Shown here: positions 43,884-52,202 of the stretch, one piece after another
Layout: every line of letters begins with the position of its first letter
How positions within the stretch are numbered: the first letter of the stretch is position 1
From: Saprospiraceae bacterium
Lineage (GTDB): Bacteria > Bacteroidota > Bacteroidia > Chitinophagales > Saprospiraceae
Assembly (NCBI GenBank): GCA_013214355.1
Contig: JABSSL010000008.1
Location: forward strand, 188,010-252,009
Direction: 5' to 3'
DNA: 64,000 bases
Made by a program: the position numbers and the translations under genes
The notes under the pieces: generated by a model
What the model was told of the DNA's origin: nothing
What the model saw: the letters and a program-made list of their open reading frames with translations, nothing else
Databases searched by the model: none

Positions 43884-45995
43884 ATGAGAACCCTTGTTTT
43901 CTGTCAAAAGATCATGCTATGTCTCTCCTTCTTAATGGCTGCCATGCCACTGCTTCAAGCTCAAAGCACATTGGTGGAGATTCAACCTGGGGTCAAGCGA
44001 AGCATCGGCGGCGTTTCCCTTTTGGATCGAGGAAAGTACTTCAATATGCATAGCCGGGGCCAGGATACGGAGCACCAAGCCTTTTATCAAGAATACAATG
44101 TGAGGCGTTCAGGACGCGGATTTTGGACCCCACTTGCCGTTGCTAAGCAGCGCACAGGACAGGTCGGATTGTATCCCAATCATGCCACTAGCTCTCCTGA
44201 TACCAGCCTAAGACCTGTAACAGCGTTCGTCGCCACAGATCATCCGCGCAATGCTTACAAAGAGGGACTGGACATTGAAGCTGCTGCGGATTGGGTAGTG
44301 GCCTACTACCGGGACGAGGTGAATGCCGAAGGAAGACCTCGATTTTATGAACCGATGAACGAACCTTTTGTGCACGCCAGAGACTTTTACGATGAACCCG
44401 ATTGGACGCCTAGTGCTGAAGAACGAGTGAGGGGTGAAATGGCTGAACTGTTCTCCGCTATTGGTGCCAAAATTCACGATGCGCCCGAGTTGGCCAATAT
44501 GATAGTGATTGGGTATTCATCTGCCTATCCACAGTTGGAACGGCAAGATTTCTCCCATTGGACTAGTAATCAGAAGATGTTCATGGATGTCGCAGGCGAT
44601 AACATGGATGGCTTCGCTACACATATCTACGATGGTATCAATGTAGTTGGAGAAGATATCAGACGATCGGGCAGTAATTCTGAGGCCATCTTGGATCTAA
44701 TCGAAACCTACACTTACGTAAAATGGGATTCTGTCAAACCTCACGCGGTCACAGAATATGGTGGGATTGAAAAGGGTTACCCGGAAGGATACAGCGATGT
44801 ACAGAGCATCCAGAGTATTCGCTCTATCAATCACATCCTATTTAATCTGCTAGAGCGGCAGGACAAAATGCTGATCTCCATCCCTTTTATCACGGGGAAA
44901 GCTACTTGGCATATTAATGCCAACAACAATTACCAACCTTACGGTGCCGTACTCTGGATTCCAGAAAACATCGGGGTGCCATTGGAACAAATAACGGGTT
45001 GGGACTATACTGCTAGAATCAATTTCTTTAAGTTGTGGCAAGAGGTGAAAGGGGAACGCGTCCTGATTCGCTCCAACAACCCAGATATTCAAACCCAAGC
45101 TTTCTTGGATGGCCAAACCCTTTACGTAGCGCTAAATAATCTTGACGAAAATGAACAAGCCGTTGACCTAAGCTTCTTAGGTAATATCCCGGACCTTGAC
45201 CAAGTGGATATACGGTCATTAAAAATATTCAAGTTCGATGACCCGATCTACCAGCAAAGCACTTCGTTGACCTATCCTAAAACACTCAACTTAGTCGCTG
45301 GTGAAACGGTGGTGCTGGCCTATAGCTTTGCTAGTCCCATTGCTTTTGACAACAGCATAGCAGCCACTAAATACTACAGTAAAAAGCATTTGGAGCCCAT
45401 CGTCGCCAATAAAGAACTAACTTTTCAATTTGATGGGGTCCTAAGTGGAGAAGGATATGCCCATCTTCGCATGAGCATAGGGCGGAAGCATACTCGCTCC
45501 AAGGCCCCCGAAATCCGTGTGAATGGACAACTTGTTATCATGCCAAGCAACTGGGCGGGCTATGATCAAGCTGATCGTGATGATTTCTTTGGAATGATAC
45601 GCATTCCAGTTCCAGCAGAACAGCTGCAAGCTAATAATACCGTTAGCATTAAGTTTCCAGATAGTGGTGGCCACATCAGTTCCCTTGTCCTAGAGGTAGA
45701 AAAGTTGGAGTCCTTGGTATCGACAGATGATGCAGTGGCACTACAAACGGTCAAGGTTCAGAAGCTTTTCCCCAATCCCGTTACGGACCGATTAACCGTA
45801 GAGCTTCCCGAATCACTAAAGGAGAAAATAACGATTAGTATATATGATATTTCTGGGAAGCCAATATTAGAGCAAAGAAAACGTGTGCATGGCTCCCAAT
45901 TCAAGATCAATATCCGTCGGATTCCCACTGGTGTCTACCTACTACGAATAGCCTCATCATCAAATATATATGTAGGAAAGCTACAAAAGTTGTAG
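43884..45995 (+). CDS. GH86 beta-agarase/porphyranase-like enzyme with T9SS sorting domain
   Basis: A 703-residue secreted enzyme. The signal peptide (MRTLVFCQKIMLCLSFLMAA) precedes a GH86-type barrel with the acid/base pair Asn159-Glu160 in FYEPMNEPF, GFATHIYDG (243-251) and the nucleophile Glu291 in AVTEYGG. Two beta domains follow, then a type IX secretion sorting domain (KLFPNPVTDRLTVELPE ... GVYLLRIAS), so it is exported across the outer membrane. Known GH86 enzymes cut agarose or porphyran internally. The upstream TTG (43878) is less likely than the ATG at 43884. A T-rich hairpin follows the gene. The family call is by motif; GH50-like alternatives are possible. Confidence 0.76.
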   Translation: MRTLVFCQKIMLCLSFLMAAMPLLQAQSTLVEIQPGVKRSIGGVSLLDRGKYFNMHSRGQDTEHQAFYQEYNVRRSGRGFWTPLAVAKQRTGQVGLYPNHATSSPDTSLRPVTAFVATDHPRNAYKEGLDIEAAADWVVAYYRDEVNAEGRPRFYEPMNEPFVHARDFYDEPDWTPSAEERVRGEMAELFSAIGAKIHDAPELANMIVIGYSSAYPQLERQDFSHWTSNQKMFMDVAGDNMDGFATHIYDGINVVGEDIRRSGSNSEAILDLIETYTYVKWDSVKPHAVTEYGGIEKGYPEGYSDVQSIQSIRSINHILFNLLERQDKMLISIPFITGKATWHINANNNYQPYGAVLWIPENIGVPLEQITGWDYTARINFFKLWQEVKGERVLIRSNNPDIQTQAFLDGQTLYVALNNLDENEQAVDLSFLGNIPDLDQVDIRSLKIFKFDDPIYQQSTSLTYPKTLNLVAGETVVLAYSFASPIAFDNSIAATKYYSKKHLEPIVANKELTFQFDGVLSGEGYAHLRMSIGRKHTRSKAPEIRVNGQLVIMPSNWAGYDQADRDDFFGMIRIPVPAEQLQANNTVSIKFPDSGGHISSLVLEVEKLESLVSTDDAVALQTVKVQKLFPNPVTDRLTVELPESLKEKITISIYDISGKPILEQRKRVHGSQFKINIRRIPTGVYLLRIASSSNIYVGKLQKL

Positions 45996-46020
45996 TGTAA
46001 TAATCGATAAACTTCCTTTG

Positions 46021-46053
46021 AGCTGGTAGCATCATTTGTTGCCAGCTTTTTTT
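46021..46053 (+). terminator. Factor-independent terminator after the GH86 gene
   Basis: AGCTGG (46021-46026) pairs with CCAGCT (46042-46047), with further partial pairing inside, and is followed by a run of seven Ts. It lies 26 bp after the GH86 stop codon. Confidence 0.75.
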
Positions 46054-46155
46054 GTTGGTGAGCCCTTTGAGGGCAGTAGTCGGATCTGAACTAAGGTACT
46101 CCAGTAAGAACTGGTATGATTTTATAAATTACCTCCCAAAACTGCCCTAAAAAAG

Positions 46156-46177
46156 GGTTCAAATGGTGATTTGAACC
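46156..46177. promoter_or_regulatory. Perfect palindrome upstream of the serine hydrolase gene
   Basis: GGTTCAAAT (46156-46164) and ATTTGAACC (46169-46177) are perfect inverted repeats around GGTG, 46 bp upstream of the ATG. The symmetry and position suggest a dimeric regulator's operator. It superficially resembles a tRNA T-arm, but the stem is too long. Confidence 0.4.
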
Positions 46178-46222
46178 GCGGAACGTCCTATATAACCCTA
46201 GTTTAGCTGAAAAAACGATCTT

Positions 46223-48352
46223 ATGTTAAAGCAAATCACCTGTCTGACAACCATCTTATTTTTAACTGCTCAACTGTTCTCCCAATCCAATCAGGAGTTC
46301 AATCCAGAGACCATCACCAAAGTCCTACAGCAGTATGTAGGAGATAATACACCGGGAATGGCTGTTGGCATTGTAAAAGATGGTCAAATTATCTATGAAA
46401 ACTATTTCGGTTATGCTAACCTCGAGCATAAAATTAAATTCAATGAAAGTACTCGCTCCAACATTGCTTCGACCGCCAAACAGTTCACTGCCTTGATGAT
46501 TTTACAATTATCAAAAGAAGGAAAACTAAACCTAGAAGATGATATCAGAAAATATCTGCCTTCTTTGTATCCCAAGGTGAAGGAGGAAATAAAAATCAGA
46601 CATCTCATCAATCACACCAGTGGGATTAGGGACTATGTTTTCATCATGGAAATAATGAACAACGCCACTTGGAGACAAGTTGGGATAGGCAACAAGGACG
46701 TCATTGAGTTATTAGAAAAACAAGAAGAACTTACCAATTCCCCTGGATCGGAATATTCGTATAGTAACTCAGGCTATACCATTTTGGCCAAAATCATCGA
46801 AAAGGTAGCTGGAACCAGATTCAATGACTATTCAGAGCAATTCTTTCAGAAGCTAGGCATGCAGGAGACCTCATTTGTCAGACGCTATATGGGCGTAATT
46901 CCTAATCGAGCTGATTCTTACTCAGATTGGGGCGATGGGCTCTGGCTATCCACTCCAGCGGTAACTAAGGTTAATGGTGATGGGTTCCTATTCACTACGC
47001 TCAAGGATCAATTGATCTATGAGCAAGCTATTCAAAATGCCGAACAGAACAATAATGTTCTTCTAATGGAAAGTCAGCAAGTGATTCCCAATAGCGAATA
47101 CAAAGACTACGGTTTTGGCTTAGAACTAGATGGTCGCCTAGGTAGGGCAGCGCAATACCATTCGGGTTCTACTTTTGGATATCACTCTCATACCAATCGC
47201 TTTCCCAAAGAAAAACTATCGGTTTTTGTGATGAGCAACAATGGTAGCTTATGGAGTGGGAATGTTGCTGATAAAATTTCGTCTCTTCTATTGCCTAAAC
47301 TCGAAAAGCCAAGCACCTACAACAGTCTTCTTGATGAAAATGTAGCAGAAGGGGAACAAGCCCAAACGATAGGACAATACCTGTCCCCAGAAGGATTCCT
47401 GATTCGTGTTGAAGAGGAAGAAGGAAAGCTAATTTGGAAAGAGGCCAATAATTCTCCTTATCAGATTATTCAGGAGGGTAATAACAAGTTCTATGCTGGC
47501 TTTAACTCTACCCTCAAAATTAGGTTTTTTGAAGATAAAGTCGTGGAGTTTTATACCTCAGGAAACACGATTACTTACAAAAGACATGACTTCGTACCCG
47601 CAACACTAGCAGATATAGAAGGTTTTGTAGGGAAGTATCAAAGTACTGAGTTAGATATGAGTTTTGAAATCAAAATGATAGCAGAAAACCAGTTGAAGGT
47701 CTTGTTTTCCAATCGAGATCGTGAACTAGATGTGGAAGTCCTAAACAGGAATGAATTACTAGCGGATAATTTTATCATGAAGGTTGAAAGAGATCAATTC
47801 GACAGAGCTACGGATATTCTGGTAACCCTGACCAATAGGGCCAAAAACAACAGATTCAAAAAAGAATCCAACCTACAATTTCAGCCAAAAATTGAAACGG
47901 ACAATGGATCCATCCAAGTAACAACCATTGGTTCAAGGAATCATGATTCTTCCAACATTCTCCTCACCAAAAACTATCCAAACGGAAACGAAATCTGGTA
48001 CAAGCAGTTTGGAGGAAATGGCTATGACAAGGCCAACTCCATTCTGGCAACGGATGATGGCTATCTCATCATTGGATCTACGAGTTCTTATGGAAATGGC
48101 AATTACGATATGTTTGTCATCAAGACGGATAAGGAAGGGAAAAAACAATGGCAAAACACCTACGGAGATTTTTACAATGAATATGGCTATACAGCCGAGG
48201 AAACGGCCGAAGGTTATTTGATCAAAGGAACCAAACAGTACTGCACTTCCAATACAGATGTCTTCAATAGAGAATGTACCACCAATGTGTGGTTTGTATC
48301 TATCGATAAAAACGGGAAAGAATTAGCGAACAGACTATTGGAAAAGATTTAA
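46223..48352 (+). CDS. Beta-lactamase-fold serine hydrolase with C-terminal propeller-like repeats
   Basis: A 709-residue exported protein (signal MLKQITCLTTILFLTAQLFS). Residues 30-360 form a class C beta-lactamase/esterase domain with the nucleophile Ser83 and Lys86 in IASTAKQF and the Tyr180-Ser-Asn motif in YSYSNSGY. The late motif reads YHSGSTFGYHS, His-Ser-Gly in place of KTG. A middle beta domain (about 360-550) resembles DUF3471. The C-terminus (about 590-700) holds two propeller-blade-like repeats, for example NGYDKANSILATDDGYLIIG followed by DMFVIKTDKEGKKQW. Natural substrates of this class are diverse (esters, peptides). It is followed by a strong terminator. Confidence 0.85.
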   Translation: MLKQITCLTTILFLTAQLFSQSNQEFNPETITKVLQQYVGDNTPGMAVGIVKDGQIIYENYFGYANLEHKIKFNESTRSNIASTAKQFTALMILQLSKEGKLNLEDDIRKYLPSLYPKVKEEIKIRHLINHTSGIRDYVFIMEIMNNATWRQVGIGNKDVIELLEKQEELTNSPGSEYSYSNSGYTILAKIIEKVAGTRFNDYSEQFFQKLGMQETSFVRRYMGVIPNRADSYSDWGDGLWLSTPAVTKVNGDGFLFTTLKDQLIYEQAIQNAEQNNNVLLMESQQVIPNSEYKDYGFGLELDGRLGRAAQYHSGSTFGYHSHTNRFPKEKLSVFVMSNNGSLWSGNVADKISSLLLPKLEKPSTYNSLLDENVAEGEQAQTIGQYLSPEGFLIRVEEEEGKLIWKEANNSPYQIIQEGNNKFYAGFNSTLKIRFFEDKVVEFYTSGNTITYKRHDFVPATLADIEGFVGKYQSTELDMSFEIKMIAENQLKVLFSNRDRELDVEVLNRNELLADNFIMKVERDQFDRATDILVTLTNRAKNNRFKKESNLQFQPKIETDNGSIQVTTIGSRNHDSSNILLTKNYPNGNEIWYKQFGGNGYDKANSILATDDGYLIIGSTSSYGNGNYDMFVIKTDKEGKKQWQNTYGDFYNEYGYTAEETAEGYLIKGTKQYCTSNTDVFNRECTTNVWFVSIDKNGKELANRLLEKI

Positions 48353-48407
48353 GTCTTCTGATCTTTCTCCTTGTTCCAAAAGGATCAGTCCGATAAAGGG
48401 AATGGTA

Positions 48408-48451
48408 GCAATAGCGGTTGGAAATTTACTCCAACCGCTATTTGCTTTTTT
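48408..48451 (+). terminator. Strong factor-independent terminator
   Basis: A 13-bp perfect stem, AATAGCGGTTGGA (48410-48422) with TCCAACCGCTATT (48430-48442), a 7-base loop, then GC and six Ts. It closes the serine hydrolase transcript 57 bp after the stop codon. Confidence 0.88.
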
Positions 48452-48528
48452 AAAGTATATTGTTCGTTGAAAAGCAGTTTCATACTATGAACAGCTACTT
48501 GTATGCTTTATAACAATACCCTTATCCA

Positions 48529-49254
48529 TTGATAAAATTCTTCCGGAGTACGCGCTTTAGTTCGCTCTCCAAGAGAAAGACGGGCCAGTACCTGAAATAT
48601 GCTATCGGAGAAATCATTTTGGTAGTGATTGGGATACTGCTTGCACTACAGATTAATAACTGGAATGAGCATAGAAAAGAACGCCGAGAGCTAAAAAGCA
48701 TTTACAAAGAGATCGTCTTTGACCTAGACAATGACATCAAGGAATTATCAAACACCTTGGAAGGATTTCAAGAGACTCGACCTGTTTTTGACAAGGTGTT
48801 TTCTGATTTAAGGACAGTCGAATTACTAGATGATGGTTTGTCTAGAATTATAGCGGGGAATCCCGCAACAGGTTTGAATACATCGGGCATAGAACGACTC
48901 AAGAACATTTCATCCAAGGATACTCTATCCATGAAAATCATAGATACCTACAATGAAATGGAGAACCTTTACATCTTGCCCGTGGAGAAGCGGTTACATG
49001 ATATTGGAGCCGATCTTTCCACCGTATTCAGAGATAATTACGATTGGTACCCGGAATGGATGAGTAAAAGAATCAACAAAGACAATAGCAGTAAGGAACT
49101 ACAAGACTATTTTGTAAATAATAGGGAATACCGGCACTATGTAATTGAATATGGGTATCAGGTGTACACCAATTATCTTCCTCGGGTGGAGTACTATATT
49201 TCAGAGTTAAAAGTGCTCCGATCGGAGATAAAGAACAAAATTGGAGATTCCTAG
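48529..49254 (+). CDS. DUF6090 family membrane protein
   Basis: A 241-residue DUF6090 protein. It begins with TTG at 48529, and the resulting start MIKFFRSTRFSSLSKRKTG matches the typical family N-terminus better than any later Met, so the TTG start is supported. The membrane motif is YAIGEIILVVIGILLALQIN, followed by NWNEHRKERRELKSIYKEIV. The rest is helical and soluble. No function is known. It is the third paralogue in the window, and the only one on the plus strand. It lies downstream of a terminator, so it has its own promoter. Confidence 0.8.
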   Translation: MIKFFRSTRFSSLSKRKTGQYLKYAIGEIILVVIGILLALQINNWNEHRKERRELKSIYKEIVFDLDNDIKELSNTLEGFQETRPVFDKVFSDLRTVELLDDGLSRIIAGNPATGLNTSGIERLKNISSKDTLSMKIIDTYNEMENLYILPVEKRLHDIGADLSTVFRDNYDWYPEWMSKRINKDNSSKELQDYFVNNREYRHYVIEYGYQVYTNYLPRVEYYISELKVLRSEIKNKIGDS

Positions 49255-49542
49255 CCGCGCCCTTGCTGGGGCTAATTCCTGGGCAAGATGAAGTCGAAGT
49301 CATCAGCGGTAGACAGGCTCAGCTGCTTAGAGGTAAGGTAGGTTACCATTGGATGCGAATAATTTTGGAGCAAAGTTGAGCATTTTTCATATCTTTATTC
49401 TAACAAGAACCAACTTACAAAAGATAAATCCTCCTTGAGGAAAAGAATCAATTTCGAGATATGTGAAAAAAGCCGCTTCATTTATTTGGGGTGGCTTTTC
49501 TTTATGACTCTCTATCCGCAAAATTCTCCAAAACTTGACTCG

Positions 49543-50391
49543 ATGCTACTTAAATTGGGATCAACCACACTATCACTACTTCTTGTGCTAAGTTTGTCTT
49601 ATGGGCAAAAAAGCAATCCTCCCTCAGACATCAAGGAGACAGACTTTAAACTAGGAACAACCCTTTCTTTCCAATCATCAATATTAGAAGAAGAGCGACA
49701 TCTGAATGTATACTTACCAGCCGGATACGAGGCCAACGATACCCTTAGCTATCCCGTAATTTATCTACTGGATGGATCTGCGGATGAAGATTTCATTCAT
49801 ATCGTTGGCTTACTACAATTTGCTAACTTCCCTTGGGTGGAGCTATTCCCTCCCTCGATTGTTGTTGGTATAGCAAATGTAGATCGAAAGCGAGATTTCA
49901 CCTATCCAACCAATAACGCCAAGGACAAGGAAGACTTCCCTACGACCGGAGGTTCTGCTGCTTTTATCAAATGCCTGCAGGAGGAAATCCAAGTCCTCAT
50001 CAATCAGACTTATAGAACAAATGGCCAGGGTACTTTAATTGGTCAATCCCTGGGCGGGCTGTTAGCAACAGAAATCCTTTTCAAAAAACCATCCTTATTT
50101 ACACACTACATGATCATCAGCCCCAGTCTTTGGTGGGACGACCAATCCCTCTTATCCTATACGCCAGAATGTCTTTCCGCAAATTCCTCCACCGAAGTGG
50201 CCGTTTTTGTAGCCGTAGGCAAAGAAGGAAAAATCATGGAAAGTACGGCAAAAGCACTGGCCAGCAAATTGAAGACCTCCGAGAATCAAGCGATGCGAAG
50301 CTGGTTTCATTATATGGGAGACCAAGGCCATGCCAACATTTTACATCTTGCCATTTACAAAGCGATGGAATTAATGAAGGAAACCTATTGA
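49543..50391 (+). CDS. Exported alpha/beta hydrolase (esterase D/Fes-like)
   Basis: A 282-residue exported esterase of the Fes/IroE/esterase-D type. The signal MLLKLGSTTLSLLLVLSLSYG precedes RHLNVYLPAGYEAND and VIYLLDGSADEDF, with the nucleophile Ser in LIGQSLGGLLAT (GxSxG). A late Asp region lies around VAVFVAVGKEG, and the catalytic His is probably in MGDQGHANILH. Frames upstream to a TTG at 49435 exist but give no better leader. Relatives hydrolyse siderophore or carbohydrate esters. It is followed by an SDR 48 bp downstream, on the same strand. Substrate unknown. Confidence 0.78.
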   Translation: MLLKLGSTTLSLLLVLSLSYGQKSNPPSDIKETDFKLGTTLSFQSSILEEERHLNVYLPAGYEANDTLSYPVIYLLDGSADEDFIHIVGLLQFANFPWVELFPPSIVVGIANVDRKRDFTYPTNNAKDKEDFPTTGGSAAFIKCLQEEIQVLINQTYRTNGQGTLIGQSLGGLLATEILFKKPSLFTHYMIISPSLWWDDQSLLSYTPECLSANSSTEVAVFVAVGKEGKIMESTAKALASKLKTSENQAMRSWFHYMGDQGHANILHLAIYKAMELMKETY

Positions 50392-50439
50392 GGCCCTTGC
50401 ACTAAAAATGAATTAGAACAAAACGATATACCTAACTTT

Positions 50440-51192
50440 ATGCAAAGATTTGACCAGCAAGTAGCCATCGTAACGGGTGCGGCGAGAGGAATAGGAAAGG
50501 CTATCGCCCGCAGACTAGGCAAAGAAGGTGCCCAAGTTTTCCTAATGGATTTACTGGAAATACAACTCCAGGAGACGGTGGAAGAGTTGTCCCAGGAAGG
50601 GTACCTGGTCCAGGCTATTCCCGTAGATATTTGTCAAGAAAATCAAGTAAAATCAGCTATCCAGCGTGTCGCGGAGTCCACAGGCCGTATTGACATATTG
50701 GTCAATAGTGCTGGAATAATCGGACTTACGAATACCAACATTGTCGATTATGATCTAGCCACCTTTGAACAAGTCCACCGCGTCAATCTCACCGGAGCAT
50801 TCCTCCTGACCAAGTACACGATTCCTAGCATGCTGAGCCAACAGTATGGACGCATTCTCCACATCGCTTCTATTGGGGGGAAGGAAGGAAATCCAGGAAT
50901 GATTGGCTATGCAGCCAGCAAATCTGGGCTAATGGGCTTGGTCAAGGGCGTGGGGAAAGAGTATGCAGGTCAAGGCATCACCGTCAACGGCTTGGCGCCC
51001 GCCGTAATTGCCACCCCAATGAACCAGGACACGGCTCCCGAGACCTTAGCTTACATGGCCAGCAAAATCCCCATGGGGCGCCTGGGTACCGTGGATGAAG
51101 TCGCCTCGATTGCCTGCTGGATTGTATCCAAAGAGGCGAGCTTCAACACCGGTTTTGTGTTTGACTTATCGGGAGGGCGAGCTACTTTTTAA
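50440..51192 (+). CDS. SDR-family oxidoreductase (3-oxoacyl-ACP reductase-like)
   Basis: A 250-residue classical SDR. NAD(P)-binding TGAARGIGKAIAR (residues 13-25), LVNSAG, the catalytic Ser in HIASIGG, and YAASKSG are in place. Ending DLSGGRATF is typical of FabG-like SDRs that act on sugar acids, such as 2-keto-3-deoxy-L-fuconate dehydrogenase, and many other carbonyl compounds. A fuconate role is only a hypothesis from the wider context. It begins 48 bp after the esterase gene and ends 44 bp before the convergent methyltransferase-like gene. Confidence 0.85.
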   Translation: MQRFDQQVAIVTGAARGIGKAIARRLGKEGAQVFLMDLLEIQLQETVEELSQEGYLVQAIPVDICQENQVKSAIQRVAESTGRIDILVNSAGIIGLTNTNIVDYDLATFEQVHRVNLTGAFLLTKYTIPSMLSQQYGRILHIASIGGKEGNPGMIGYAASKSGLMGLVKGVGKEYAGQGITVNGLAPAVIATPMNQDTAPETLAYMASKIPMGRLGTVDEVASIACWIVSKEASFNTGFVFDLSGGRATF

Positions 51193-51198
51193 CCAGCA

Positions 51199-51225
51199 AT
51201 CCTATTTTCTCAATTGGAATAGGAT
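51199..51225. terminator. Hairpin between convergent genes
   Basis: ATCCTATT (51199-51206) pairs with AATAGGAT (51218-51225), an 8-bp perfect stem with an 11-base loop in the 44-bp gap between the convergent SDR and methyltransferase-like genes. No T-run is present, so it is a weak terminator call. Confidence 0.4.
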
Positions 51226-51236
51226 ATCTAGGAGCT

Positions 51237-51992
51237 CTATACTTGTTGTCTTTCTTTTGGTTTCCGTTTCAAAAATGGGAACATCATTGGTGTGTGCTGC
51301 ATGTAAGCCCGGTATCTCGCGCCAAATTCCGCTCGGAGATCTTTCTCCTCCAACCAAGCTCCGAGAAAGAAATAGGCCGTTAGCAATAGGGCAAAGATCA
51401 GATGCGTGGCCAACATGACTGGTGTAAACCACAAGCCCATTATTCCTCCCAGATACAGGGGGTGACGAACATACTTATAGAAGGAAACCACTTTGAATTC
51501 TAAAGGTACATAAGGCTTATTACGCAACTCTAGGTAGGTTTGCCGAAGGCCAAATAAGTCAAAGTGGTTGATCAAGAAGGTGCTGACGAAGAGAATGATC
51601 CAACCCGAAAAAAATAGGATATACATCGTGTAGTACAATCCAGTACCCGCTGAGAAGGCCCAGATATCCCCGCCCATCGGCTCCCAATACCAAACCAATA
51701 GGAACAGCAGCACACCGGCTTGTAGTACGTAAGTACTTCTTTCAATAGGTCGGGGGAGGAAGCGTGTGATCCAATCTTTAAACGTTTTTCGGGCCATCAC
51801 GCTATGCGGTATGGCAAATAGGAGAACAAGCCCCACATTTTTTGCCAGTGCCAAGGGAAAAGTCATTTCCGGGCTTCTGTCTATTGAAATCTCAGGGATG
51901 AGTTGACTCAAAGATAGTATCCAGAACACCAAGGAAGCAAATCCGATGAGATAAGCAATAATAGAATAAATGAACATACTGATTGTCTTCAT
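51237..51992 (-). CDS. Membrane methyltransferase, MddA-like (methanethiol S-methyltransferase)
   Basis: A 251-residue protein with about six membrane helices. The C-terminal SAM-binding membrane methyltransferase pattern is clear: FYKYVRHPLYLGGIMGLWFT, then LEEKDLRAEFGARYRAYMQ and PMMFPF. This matches NnrU/isoprenylcysteine methyltransferase relatives and closely the MddA type, which methylates methanethiol to dimethyl sulfide. The frame is open to 52100, but the ATG at 51992 gives a standard start (MKTISMFIYSIIAYLIGFAS). Sulfur-compound methylation would fit a marine organism, but the substrate is a guess within the family. Confidence 0.65.
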   Translation of the reverse strand: MKTISMFIYSIIAYLIGFASLVFWILSLSQLIPEISIDRSPEMTFPLALAKNVGLVLLFAIPHSVMARKTFKDWITRFLPRPIERSTYVLQAGVLLFLLVWYWEPMGGDIWAFSAGTGLYYTMYILFFSGWIILFVSTFLINHFDLFGLRQTYLELRNKPYVPLEFKVVSFYKYVRHPLYLGGIMGLWFTPVMLATHLIFALLLTAYFFLGAWLEEKDLRAEFGARYRAYMQHTPMMFPFLKRKPKERQQV

Positions 51993-52202
51993 AATGGTTT
52001 TTTTAGCCGTCAAAAAATCTTGATTGAGTGAGTAAAACAAGACGTAATCAGCAGCATAAACTAGTGACACATCACTGTTTATCAACCGATTCAAATCCAT
52101 ACTTATCTTACTGCGAATGGTATACTGACAAATGTATGGGAAGCGAGCACATGAGCGATAGGATAAAAAGTCCGATAAATCGACTAAAAGGTTTTCTACT
52201 AC

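Noticed and set aside
46150..46190. tRNA-like T-arm text GGTTCAAAT...GAACC
   Set aside because: The stem is 9 bp with a 4-base loop rather than 5 bp with 7, and no acceptor stem, D-arm or anticodon arm can be placed around it.
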